Shown here: positions 54,801 through 62,271 of the stretch, piece by piece
Numbering within the stretch: position 1 is the first letter of the stretch
How the letters are laid out: each line of letters opens with the position of its first letter
Source: Sphaerisporangium corydalis
GTDB taxonomy: Bacteria; Actinomycetota; Actinomycetes; Streptosporangiales; Streptosporangiaceae
Length of the DNA stretch: 64,000 bases
Direction: 5' to 3'
Assembly: GCF_025506355.1 (NCBI RefSeq)
Contig: NZ_JANZYP010000003.1
Location: 1-64,000, forward strand
The notes under the pieces: model-generated
What the model saw: the letters and a program-made list of their open reading frames with translations, nothing else
What the model was told of the DNA's origin: nothing
Database searches by the model: none
Position numbers and translations under genes: made by a program

Positions 54801-57713
54801 GTGCACGCGGGCGTCGCCGGAGTTCACGTACGCCTCAGGCCGGTCCGCCGGGGTGAACGACTGGTCGGGGCCGGGGTCCTTGGTGTCGCCCTTGTGCACG
54901 ATGTAGTTGAGCGGGACCGACGGGTCCTTGAGCGGGACCTTCCAGAACGCGCCGAAGGAGTCGGTGCCGTCCGGCGGGCGCGGGGACGCCCAGTCGGTGC
55001 CCGCGCCGTCGGCGAGCCCGTCACCCCACAGGTGCAGGCCCCAGCCGTCGTAGACCCCGTCCGGCCGCTTGTAGTGCACGGTCGCGTACCCCTGGGCCGC
55101 CGCGCGCGAGGAGAAGGTCTCTGGCCGGCCCTCGGCCAGCCACACCTCGCCGTTCCTCGCGGGGTCGACCATGCGGTCGCCGCCGTCCTTCTCGTCGCCC
55201 TTGTGGGCGATGATCCCGACACCGGCCGCGCCGGGCTTGAGCCTGATCCAGGCGAACCGGCCGTACGCGTCCTCGCCGGTGAGCGGCAGCGGGGAGCCCC
55301 AGTCGGTGGGCTGCTCGACGTCGCCCCAGACGTGCAGGCCCCAGCCGGTGTAGTCCGAGCGCTGGTAGTGCACCACCAGCCAGTCCCTGGCGACGGTGCC
55401 CGGCTCCTCGGGGGCCGGGTCGGGGCCGACCGTCACGGTCTCGGCCGCCGAGGCGAACCGGCCCGCGGAGTCCTTCACGACCGCCCGGTAGGCGATCTTC
55501 GTGCCGGCCGCGAGGCCGGTCAGGTCGTGGAAGACCCGGAACACGCGCGCGCCGCCCGTGACCGTCGGGGCGTCGTCGGTGCCCAGCACCTTCCAGGGGC
55601 CGTCGCCGGCCTTGGCGGCGAACGTCACCTGGTCGAACCCGGTGCCCGGCACGCCGGCCGTCACCGGGATCCGCCCGTCGCCGGCCGCGCCCCGCACCAC
55701 GGCGCCCGGCAGCGTGATCGACACGGCGGGGCCGGCGGCCGGGGCGGCCAGTTTGGCGGCGGCGCGGTAGACGACGGCCGACAGCGGCGGCACGGTCACC
55801 GGCAGCGTGCGGTCGGCGGCGGAGGTGACGCCCGCGGCGCCCTCGCCGTACACCTTCGTGAAGGCCATGCCCGCCGAGTACGTCGGGACGGCGGCGGTCG
55901 CGGCGGTCTCGGCGTTGTTGACCGCGACCACGTACTCGACCTGCTCCTTGGCGCCGATCCTGCTGAAGGCGTACAGGCCGTTCTGGGCCAGGCGCTCGAC
56001 CTGGGCGCCGTCGGCCAGCGCGGGGTGGGCGTCGCGCAGCCTCGCCAGCCCCGCGATGCCCTGGTACAGCGGGTGGGAGGGGACGAAGTTGTCCCGCGCG
56101 TGTGTCGCGGTGGTGCCGATCAGGTCGTCGGTCAGATAGCCGGGCGTGCGGGAGGCGAACATCGTCTGCCGCGCGTCCTTGTCACCGCCCTTGCCGGTGA
56201 AGCCCTGCTCGTCGCCGTAGTAGACCACCGGCTGGCCCCGGGTGAGGTACATCAGCTCGTGGGCCAGCAGGTCGCGCCGCAGCAGCTCGCCGTCCGCCGC
56301 GCCCGGGTTGTCCTGGGTGAGGAACCTGCCGATGCGGCCCATGTCGTGGTTGCCGAGGAACGTCGGCAGCTCGGCCGCGTTGCCGTCGGCGTCGGTGTGG
56401 TAGTCGTCCCCGGCGTACAACTGGGACAGGCGCGCCGCCCCGGCGGTGCCGCCGCTGAACGAGCGCGCGGCCTCCTGGAAGGGGAAGTCCAGCGTGGCGT
56501 CCATGCCGCCGCGCGTGGAGTAGCGGCTGGTCAGGGACGGGTCGCTGGAGTACACCTCGCCGAACATGAAGAACCGCTCGTTGCCGAGCCTGGCCGCGTA
56601 GCCGTGCAGCGCGGGCGAGAACTTCTGCCAGAACTCCATGTTCACGTGCTTGGCGGTGTCGATCCTGAACCCGTCGATGCCCGTCTCACGGACCCACGTC
56701 TGGTAGATGTCCGTCATGCCCTTCACGACCTCGGGACGCTCGGTCCACAGGTCGTCCAGGCCGGAGAAGTCGCCGTACTCGTCGGTCTCGCCGCCGCTGA
56801 AGGTGGAGTCGCCCCGGTTGTGGTACATCGTCGGGTCGTTCAGCCAGGCCGGCGTCTTGACGCCCTTGGCCGCGACCGGCGTGTACGGGAACGAGTTCAC
56901 ACCGACCTTGGGGAAGGTGGTCCCGCCCGCGTACGCGCGGTCGTCGAACGGCCGGCCGTTCACGTCGACGTACGGGTAGGCGCCCTTGGGGCGGTAGGAG
57001 TACGTCTTCTCCTGGTAGTCGACCACGTCGGCGGTGTGGTTGGTGATGATGTCGAAGAAGACCTTCATCCCGCGTTTGTGCGCCTCGCGGACGAGCTGCC
57101 TCATCTGCGCGTTGGTGCCGAGGTGGGGGTCGATCGAGGTGAAGTCGGTGATCCAGTAGCCGTGGTACCCGGCCGAGGCGTCGGCCCCGGTGCCCTGCAC
57201 CGGGCGGTTCTTGAACGCGGGGGTCAGCCAGATGGCGGTGGTGCCCAGGTTCTTGACGTAGTCGAGCCTGCCGAGCAGCCCCGCCAGGTCGCCGCCCTGG
57301 TAGAAGCCCTTGTCCTCGGGGTCGAAGCCGGTGGCGAGCCGGTCGCCGGTCAGGCCGCCGCGGTCGTTGCCGGTGTCGCCGTTGGCGAACCGGTCGGTCA
57401 TCGCGAAGTAGAACCGCTCCCGCGTCAGCCCATTACGCGAAGCGTCCCGCGCCAGCTCCTTGTCCGAGGGCTCGGCCACGGTACTCAGCGCCGACACCAG
57501 GGGCGTGCTCAACGCCACCGGGACGGAAGTCGGTGACGCGCTCGAGGTGAAAGCCGGTAAGGCGATCGAGGCGGGGGCCGGGGACGCCGCCGAGGCGGGG
57601 GGTGCGGCGAGCGCGGACGCGGACAGGACCGCGGCCAGAAGCGAGGCGACCAGCGTGCCGGGCCCGCGTGCCGGGGACCTTCTCGCGGGCCGTGGGGGGA
57701 GCGGCCGGACCAC
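51840..57713 (-). CDS. Secreted amylopullulanase (two GH13 units, three PUD domains)
   Basis: A protein of about 1957 residues: signal peptide, N-terminal alpha-amylase GH13 unit (about 85-590; catalytic Asp352 in GFRIDTAKH, Glu in MFGEVYS, Asp in LGNHDMG), a beta-rich linker, three pullulanase-associated (CBM41/PUD) domains (about 775-1075; each starts VHYxR..GxYxGWGLHxWG), a CBM48-like E-set (about 1205-1300), a pullulanase-type GH13 unit (about 1338-1838; [33 protein letters not shown]) and a C-terminal beta domain. It can attack alpha-1,4 and alpha-1,6 links of starch and glycogen. I choose GTG 57713 because GGAGG precedes it by 5 nt, as at the amylase gene; a GTG four codons upstream has no such site. 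Confidence 0.95.
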   Translation of the reverse strand: MVRPLPPRPARRSPARGPGTLVASLLAAVLSASALAAPPASAASPAPASIALPAFTSSASPTSVPVALSTPLVSALSTVAEPSDKELARDASRNGLTRERFYFAMTDRFANGDTGNDRGGLTGDRLATGFDPEDKGFYQGGDLAGLLGRLDYVKNLGTTAIWLTPAFKNRPVQGTGADASAGYHGYWITDFTSIDPHLGTNAQMRQLVREAHKRGMKVFFDIITNHTADVVDYQEKTYSYRPKGAYPYVDVNGRPFDDRAYAGGTTFPKVGVNSFPYTPVAAKGVKTPAWLNDPTMYHNRGDSTFSGGETDEYGDFSGLDDLWTERPEVVKGMTDIYQTWVRETGIDGFRIDTAKHVNMEFWQKFSPALHGYAARLGNERFFMFGEVYSSDPSLTSRYSTRGGMDATLDFPFQEAARSFSGGTAGAARLSQLYAGDDYHTDADGNAAELPTFLGNHDMGRIGRFLTQDNPGAADGELLRRDLLAHELMYLTRGQPVVYYGDEQGFTGKGGDKDARQTMFASRTPGYLTDDLIGTTATHARDNFVPSHPLYQGIAGLARLRDAHPALADGAQVERLAQNGLYAFSRIGAKEQVEYVVAVNNAETAATAAVPTYSAGMAFTKVYGEGAAGVTSAADRTLPVTVPPLSAVVYRAAAKLAAPAAGPAVSITLPGAVVRGAAGDGRIPVTAGVPGTGFDQVTFAAKAGDGPWKVLGTDDAPTVTGGARVFRVFHDLTGLAAGTKIAYRAVVKDSAGRFASAAETVTVGPDPAPEEPGTVARDWLVVHYQRSDYTGWGLHVWGDVEQPTDWGSPLPLTGEDAYGRFAWIRLKPGAAGVGIIAHKGDEKDGGDRMVDPARNGEVWLAEGRPETFSSRAAAQGYATVHYKRPDGVYDGWGLHLWGDGLADGAGTDWASPRPPDGTDSFGAFWKVPLKDPSVPLNYIVHKGDTKDPGPDQSFTPADRPEAYVNSGDARVHPTKAAAENVAILHYRRADGNYDGWGLHVWNGAASPTEWATPITPAGTDGFGAYFRVPLAEGATSLSYIIHNGDDKDLPGDQSLDLATTGNEAWRLAATEGYLLPQPAARGADADLSKATAQWIDRDTVAWKVTPSASLHYALAFSGKGDIAYDAGDLTGDVHLVRLVAGGGLTDAQKAKWPHLAAYTALKVDPRDTHLVREALRGQVVAVERDASGALLTATGVQIPGVLDDVYAAAPGAALGPVWQAGGPSLSVWAPTAGKVELALYRDSSGTARTVHAMRRDDTTGVWSVRGTSAWKDRFYTFLVTVYAPAAGTVVTNEVTDPYSLSLAADSVRSQLVDLSDRSLRPGGWDSLRKPKAVRQDRASIYELHVRDFSAADATVPAARRGTYAAFSGDSAGMRGLRALAADGLTHVHLLPAFDIGSVPERRADRAEPACDLASMPADSEAQQECVAKTAAKDSFNWGYDPVHYTVPEGSYATDPDGSRRVGEFRSMVAGLNGAGLRVVMDVVYNHTYAAGQDPKSVLDRIVPGYYQRLLDDGTVATSTCCAGTAPEHAMMGRLVVDSVVTWAKEYKVDGFRFDLMGHHPKAGILAVRAALDRLTLAKDGVDGKSIILYGEGWNFGEVADGARFVQATQANMAGTGVGTFNDRMRDAVRGGGPFDADPRVQGFGSGLAGAPNGSPANGTAEQQRARLLHYQDLIKVGLTGDLRDYRFTASTGKEVTGAEVDYNGSPAGYTSAPGEAVNYVDAHDNETLFDALAFKLPQATPMADRVRMQSLSLASALLSQGTAFLHAGSERLRSKSLDRNSFDSGDWFNRLLWDCSAGNGFGAGLPPKADNESKWPYARPLLADPALRPGCADIGAARAGFGDLLKIRSSSPAFSLGSLAEVQRRLSFPVSGAAETPGVVTMHLDSSGVDPRWASITVVFNATPVTATQTVAALKGARVALHPVQAASGDAVVRRSAFDPSTGTLTVPARTVAVFVRS

Positions 57714-57825
57714 TGGGGCCTCCACTGGTCGTGTTTCACGGGTGTTGCCCGGAAGTTACTCACAACCCCCGATCTATGCAATGCCTTACTGAAATTTCCT
57801 GAAATTCTCCAACCGGTCGGTACCA
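57714..57825 (-). promoter_or_regulatory. Promoter region of the amylopullulanase gene
   Basis: AT-rich for this genome. CTGAAAT occurs twice exactly 10 bp apart (57789-57795, 57799-57805), and ATGCAAT (57776-57782; ATTGCAT on the minus strand) resembles the TTGCA elements near the MalR-like genes. ATAGAT next to it is a possible -10. Confidence 0.4.
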
Positions 57826-57857
57826 ACCGTCCCCGCTTCCCGGGAAGCGGGGACGGT
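57826..57857. terminator. 32-bp perfect palindrome
   Basis: ACCGTCCCCGCTTCCC joined directly to its exact reverse complement. It lies 78 bp downstream of the 57936 gene on the minus strand and upstream of the amylopullulanase promoter, and so probably ends the former transcript. A 14-bp stem with a 4-nt loop would form. Confidence 0.75.
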
Positions 57858-57935
57858 CAGAGGGCAGGCGAACGCCGACCCTCCTCCTTGCATCGTTCGC
57901 CACCCGGGCCGCCGGCGGCCCTGAGTGCGCGGCGG

Positions 57936-58607
57936 TCAGCTCCCCGCGGTGGTCGCGCGCGGAGCCGGGCGGGCGCCGGGGGGAATGCGTACCGGGATCT
58001 CGCCGCCCAGCCGGGCGCCGGAGAGTTCCAGGTCATCGCCGCTCCAGAAGCGGCCCGGGTCGTACCAGTTGGGGTCGCGCCCGGCGGGCAGCAGCCCCAT
58101 GTCCTGGTACGTCGCCGCGACCACCTCGGCGCAGTACGCGGTCTCCAGGGCAGCGTCGCCGGTCCGCCTGCCGGCCAGGGGCACCCGGCCGCGCAGCCAG
58201 CGCCCGGCGAGCCGGGCCGTGGACGGGAACGGGGTCCCGTCCAGGCGGGCGATCGTGCGCAGCAGCGCGTCCTCCATCTCGCGGGTCACCGGGCGGTCGA
58301 GCTGCCGCAGCCAGCCTCGCTGCCCGTACCGCGTCGCCCACACCACGACCGCGTCGCGCAGGTCGTGCAGCTGGACCCCGCGCTGGTGGGCGCCCGACCA
58401 CAGGTCGGGCAGGGACCGGCCCAGCTCGGCGTGCCACATCAGCGGCGGCAGGTCGTCGATGACGACCGACATGCCGACGTGGTTGACGGGGCTGTTCGTC
58501 GTCATCTGGATGGCCCGGTCGGGCACCGTGCGGCCCCGGAACAGCCATACGTCGCCGGTGCGCGTCAGGTCCAGGGCCTCGTCGAGGCTGATGCTTACGC
58601 CAGACAT
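57936..58607 (-). CDS. Permuted NlpC/P60-like (papain-fold) protein
   Basis: A 223-residue protein. His43 in VNHVGMSVVIDD comes before Cys159 in AYCAEVVAATYQDMGLL. This His-before-Cys order marks circularly permuted NlpC/P60 (LRAT/YiiX-like) enzymes. Such proteins act as amidases, acyltransferases or peptidases; the substrate is unknown. No signal peptide is visible, so the protein is probably cytoplasmic. The ATG lies 6 nt after TAGGCT, part of a shared divergent promoter. Confidence 0.75.
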   Translation of the reverse strand: MSGVSISLDEALDLTRTGDVWLFRGRTVPDRAIQMTTNSPVNHVGMSVVIDDLPPLMWHAELGRSLPDLWSGAHQRGVQLHDLRDAVVVWATRYGQRGWLRQLDRPVTREMEDALLRTIARLDGTPFPSTARLAGRWLRGRVPLAGRRTGDAALETAYCAEVVAATYQDMGLLPAGRDPNWYDPGRFWSGDDLELSGARLGGEIPVRIPPGARPAPRATTAGS

Positions 58608-58612
58608 CCCAG

Positions 58613-58619
58613 TAGCCTA
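58613..58619. promoter_or_regulatory. TAGCCTA: shared bidirectional -10 of two leaderless genes
   Basis: The plus strand reads TAGCCT (58613-58618), then 6 nt, then ATG 58625. The minus strand reads TAGGCT (58619 to 58614), then 6 nt, then ATG 58607. The two start codons are only 17 bp apart. The hexamers overlap in five positions, so only one polymerase can open this site at a time. Confidence 0.65.
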
Positions 58620-58624
58620 GGGAC

Positions 58625-58921
58625 ATGCGCTGGTGGAAGATACTCGGCCTGGCAGGCTTCGCGGGAGTCGCGGCCACGGGCGTGGTGATCGCGCGCGCCG
58701 AGCGCCGCCGCCGCGCGTACACGCCGGAGGAGATCCGGTCGCGGCTGCGCGACCGGCTCGCGGAGGCGTCCGCCGCTGGCCCGCCGCCCGTGACGACGAC
58801 CCCCGCCGCCGGCACCGGCCTGGCCGCCAGGGCCCGCCGTGTGCGGTCGCTGGCCCGCGACCGGCTGGGCCAGGTGAAGGGCCGGTTCCACCGCAAGGAC
58901 GTACTTCTGCGCAGACGGTAG
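58625..58921 (+). CDS. Small single-pass membrane protein, conserved hypothetical
   Basis: A 98-residue protein with one N-terminal membrane segment (WWKILGLAGFAGVAATGVVIA) followed by a basic cytoplasmic tail with YTPEEIRSRLRDRLAEA and a C-terminal RHxRK-rich end. The pattern recurs in small actinobacterial proteins of unknown function. It probably has no leader mRNA and is co-regulated, or mutually exclusive, with the divergent papain-fold gene. Confidence 0.75.
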   Translation: MRWWKILGLAGFAGVAATGVVIARAERRRRAYTPEEIRSRLRDRLAEASAAGPPPVTTTPAAGTGLAARARRVRSLARDRLGQVKGRFHRKDVLLRRR

Positions 58922-58997
58922 TTCGGTACAGACCGCCCGTGGAAACGCGCGGAACCTCGGATGAGCACGCACGCCGACTCATCCACGGGGAACCGCC

Positions 58998-60371
58998 ATG
59001 CCAGTCCACGACCATGCCATCGTCATCGGAGCGAGCGTCGCCGGCCTCCTGGCCGCCGCCGCGCTCACCGACACCTTCCAGTCCGTCACCATCCTCGACC
59101 GCGACACCCTGCCGCCCGGGACCGCCCACCGCCGGGGCACCGCGCAGAGCCGTCACGCGCACGGCCTGCTGGCGCGCGGCCGCGAGGCGATGGAGGAACT
59201 GCTCCCCGGGCTGACCGAGGAGCTCGCCGCCCAGGGCGGCATGCCGCGCGACCTCCAGCTGCACTCGCGGTGGATCAGCGAGGGACGGCCGATGGCCAAG
59301 GCCGACAGCGGCCTCATCGGCGTCACCGTGTCACGCGCCCTGCTGGAGGGGCACCTGCGGCGGCGGGTGGCCGCCATCCCCGGCGTGCGCGTCCTGGAGG
59401 GCCGCGCGGTGCTCGGCCTGGTCGCCTGCGGGGGGCGGGTGACCGGGGTCGTGACCGGCACCGAGACGCTGCGGGCCGACCTGGTGGTGGACGCCTCCGG
59501 GCGCGGGTCGCAGGCGCCACGCTGGCTGGCCGAGATGGGCTACGAGCCCGCGGCCGAGGAGCGGGTGCGCATCGAGCTGTGCTACGCCACCCGCGTGTAC
59601 GCCCGCAAGCCGGACGACCTGGACGGCGACCAGACCCTGGTGACCACCCCCACCGACGCGGTCCACCGTGCCGGGGTGGCGCTGGCGGTCGAGGGCGACC
59701 GGTGGATGGTCACGGTCGGCGGGTACGGCGGCGACCAGCCGCCGCTCGACCACGAGGGCTTCACCGCCTTCACCAAGACGCTCGCCGCGCCCGACCTGTA
59801 CGAGCTGGTGCGCGACGCCGAGCCGATCGAGGAGGGGCGGCCGTACCGGACCCCGGCGAACGTGCGGCGGCGGTACGAGCGGCTCGCCCGCTTCCCCGGC
59901 GGGTTCCTGGTCACCGGGGACGCGGTGTGCGCCTTCAACCCGATGTACGGCCAGGGGATGACCGTCGCCTCCCTCGAAGCCCTGGCGCTGCGCGACGCCA
60001 TCGCCGGCGGCGGCCTGGACGGGGTCGCGCGGCGGTTCTTCCGGAGCATCCGCAAGGTGGTCGACGGCCCGTGGGACGTCGTCGTCGGCGGTGACCTGCG
60101 GTTCCCCGAGGTCGAGGGGGTGCGCACCCGCAAGGCGGCGATGGTCAACGCCTATCTCCGGCACTTCCACGCGGCGGCGGCGCGCGACCCCGAACTCGGA
60201 CGCAGATTCCTGCGGGTCGCCAACCTCATCGACCCGCCGGCGTCGCTGATGAAACCCTCCACCTTGCTGCGGGTATGGCGCGCCGGCCGGTCGGCCGGGG
60301 CCAGGGCCGAGGGGCTCCCCGGCGGCGGGAAGGCGCCGGCGCTCCAGGTCGGATCGAACGACTCGGCCTGA
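58998..60371 (+). CDS. FAD-dependent oxidoreductase (group A monooxygenase-like)
   Basis: A 457-residue flavoprotein: ADP-binding fold at the N-terminus (AIVIGASVAGLLAAAALTD), a conserved DASGRGSQAPRWL segment, and FLVTGDAVCAFNPMYGQGMTVASLEA, the GD motif that contacts the FAD ribose and pyrophosphate. Similar to epoxidase/hydroxylase-like proteins next to lipid or polyketide genes; the substrate is unknown. GGGGAA precedes the ATG. It stands 76 bp after the small membrane protein on the same strand. Confidence 0.85.
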   Translation: MPVHDHAIVIGASVAGLLAAAALTDTFQSVTILDRDTLPPGTAHRRGTAQSRHAHGLLARGREAMEELLPGLTEELAAQGGMPRDLQLHSRWISEGRPMAKADSGLIGVTVSRALLEGHLRRRVAAIPGVRVLEGRAVLGLVACGGRVTGVVTGTETLRADLVVDASGRGSQAPRWLAEMGYEPAAEERVRIELCYATRVYARKPDDLDGDQTLVTTPTDAVHRAGVALAVEGDRWMVTVGGYGGDQPPLDHEGFTAFTKTLAAPDLYELVRDAEPIEEGRPYRTPANVRRRYERLARFPGGFLVTGDAVCAFNPMYGQGMTVASLEALALRDAIAGGGLDGVARRFFRSIRKVVDGPWDVVVGGDLRFPEVEGVRTRKAAMVNAYLRHFHAAAARDPELGRRFLRVANLIDPPASLMKPSTLLRVWRAGRSAGARAEGLPGGGKAPALQVGSNDSA

Positions 60372-60464
60372 TCCCCCGTACCTCCCAGGGATGGTCATGT
60401 GATGCCCGGGCGGCGACCAGGCCGCCGGGTGCCGGATCCGACCATGAGCCGAGAGGGAGTGCGA

Positions 60465-61847
60465 ATGTATCGGGACCAGCGCAGACGGGAGCTCAGGCAA
60501 GTACTCGGAGCCCTGGCGGCGTGCGGGGCGATGGTCGGCCTCGTGGGGGGCTGCGGGACCGACCGGCCGGCCGAGAAGCTGCTCGGTTCCCAGGCGTTCC
60601 AGGCGGGCGAGGCGGCGACGGCGACGTGCCCGAGCGTCGCGAACCTGCTTCCCGACGATCTCCCGTCGCGGCTGATCAGCGGCATCGCCCGGAACCTCGG
60701 GCTGATCGAGATCCAGGTGGCCGCCGCCAACCAGCGGCTCGCCAAGCGGACCGACGCCGCCGACCTCGGGGCCGCGCAGAACGCCGTGCTCGGGACGCTG
60801 GAGACCCAGCGGACCGTCCTGATCCGGGACATCACCACGATCCTCGGCACCGCGGGCGACAAGCCCGAGGGCCTGGACGAGGCGGCGGCGTGCACGCTGG
60901 CCGGAGCGGCGGACCCGGTCCAGCCCATCGACACCTCCGCCCCCTACGACACCTCGGAGCCGGCGGCCTCGGCGGCCCCGGCCGATTCGGCGGCGCCCTC
61001 GGACGCCGTCGTCCCCACCGACGGCGCGGTCCCCACCGACTCCGGGGCCCCGGCGGACTCCTCGGCTCCGGCCGACAGCGCGGCGCCGATCGCCGTGCCG
61101 TTCAAGGCGGGCAAGAGCGCCGCCGCGAGCGCCACGCCCAAGGCCACGAAGGCCGCCAAACCGGCGAAGACCACGAAGACCGCCGACCCCAAGGGCCCGG
61201 TCAAGATCGTCACCAGCACCAAGCCCAGCGTCAAGAAGCCCGCGGCCCCGAAGGGCAGCGCGGCGCCGGAGGCGATCCCCGCCGCGAGCGACACCGCCGC
61301 GCCCGAGGACACCGCCGCACCGGCCGACACCGCGACCGCCGCCCCGGCCGACTCGGCCGCGCCGTCCGACGGTGCCACGCCGGACCCGTCCGGCAGCGGG
61401 GCGATCGTCACCGATCTCGCCGTCGTGTGCCCGCCGGTGGCCGAGGCGCTGACCGAGATCCCGAGGGTGATCAAGTCGGAGGTCGCCCGCAACCTCGGGC
61501 TGCTGGAGCTGCAGATCGCCTCGGTGAACCACCAGCTCCTGGACAAGGCGGGCGACGACTCCTTCCAGGAGGCCCTGCTGGCGGCCCTGCACAAGAAGCG
61601 CGGGGCGGTCATCGAGCGCATCGCCGACCGCGTCTACCGGGCGACGGGCACCCCGCCGACCCTGGACGCCCTCACCGAGTGCGCCTTCAACGACGCCGCG
61701 GCCCCGCCGGACGGCACCGCCACCGACGCCCCGGCCGACCCGTCGGCCACCCCGTCCCCCGCCGACACCGCCACCGACGCCCCCTCCGACACCCCGTCCC
61801 CCGCCGAATCAGCCTCCAACGATTCCTCATCATCCGGGACCTATTAG
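60465..61847 (+). CDS. Lipoprotein with duplicated ~90-residue domain and repeat-rich linker
   Basis: A 460-residue protein. Signal sequence with lipobox LVGGC (Cys30). Two homologous units at about 55-147 and 322-410 share IARNLGLIEIQVA / VARNLGLLELQIA, R-x-V-L/I-I/E-R, an LDE/LDA segment and a pair of cysteines (55/143 and 322/406). Between them lie about 175 residues of Ala/Pro/Ser/Thr/Asp and Lys repeats, and a similar tail follows. I do not recognise the domain. The paired cysteines, near opposite ends of each unit, suggest a disulfide in each, outside the membrane. The ATG at 60465 follows GAGAGGGA; an ATG seven codons earlier is possible. Confidence 0.8.
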   Translation: MYRDQRRRELRQVLGALAACGAMVGLVGGCGTDRPAEKLLGSQAFQAGEAATATCPSVANLLPDDLPSRLISGIARNLGLIEIQVAAANQRLAKRTDAADLGAAQNAVLGTLETQRTVLIRDITTILGTAGDKPEGLDEAAACTLAGAADPVQPIDTSAPYDTSEPAASAAPADSAAPSDAVVPTDGAVPTDSGAPADSSAPADSAAPIAVPFKAGKSAAASATPKATKAAKPAKTTKTADPKGPVKIVTSTKPSVKKPAAPKGSAAPEAIPAASDTAAPEDTAAPADTATAAPADSAAPSDGATPDPSGSGAIVTDLAVVCPPVAEALTEIPRVIKSEVARNLGLLELQIASVNHQLLDKAGDDSFQEALLAALHKKRGAVIERIADRVYRATGTPPTLDALTECAFNDAAAPPDGTATDAPADPSATPSPADTATDAPSDTPSPAESASNDSSSSGTY

Positions 61848-62271
61848 GACACGACCCACAGCACTATTACGGCCCGGGGGCGACGCGACATGATCGCGCC
61901 GCCCCCGAGCCATATCTCCGGTCCGCCGAAGCGAGGGACGGCAATTCGCGGCCCGACGAAAGTCAGCCGATATCCCGGGCTCCAGGCCGTGGGTGCCTAT
62001 TCTGAGTTGTTTATGGGGATTGTTGTGATTTGTCTGGGTCGGCGGGTATTCCGGTCCTGCCAGAACGGGAGACATGTGCGGCTGAATGGCGGGACGTTTC
62101 CCAGGATGCCGGGCCTGGCCGACGTATCTGGAGAGGTGTGGGGGGAGAGGTGTCTAATGGGAACATGCGGCATGTCACGATCTATCCATAACGGCCACAC
62201 TGACTTACGATTACGGGGCATCTGGAGCGAGGCGACGTGGGGCGGCGAGGGATGTGCCTGCTGGGGCACAC
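61848..62271 (+). other. Intergenic region upstream of the NB-ARC regulator
   Basis: 424 bp without a convincing gene; the longest plus-strand frame (from 61890) has no recognisable sequence and runs into the next gene in another frame. It is AT-richer than its surroundings. ACATGC-G-GCATGT (62163-62175) is a perfect 13-bp odd palindrome 97 bp before the proposed start, a candidate operator. Confidence 0.45.

Noticed and set aside
51789-57536. A 1915-codon plus-strand frame opposite the amylopullulanase
   Set aside because: A mirror frame of a highly biased coding strand. The minus-strand product has complete catalytic motifs.
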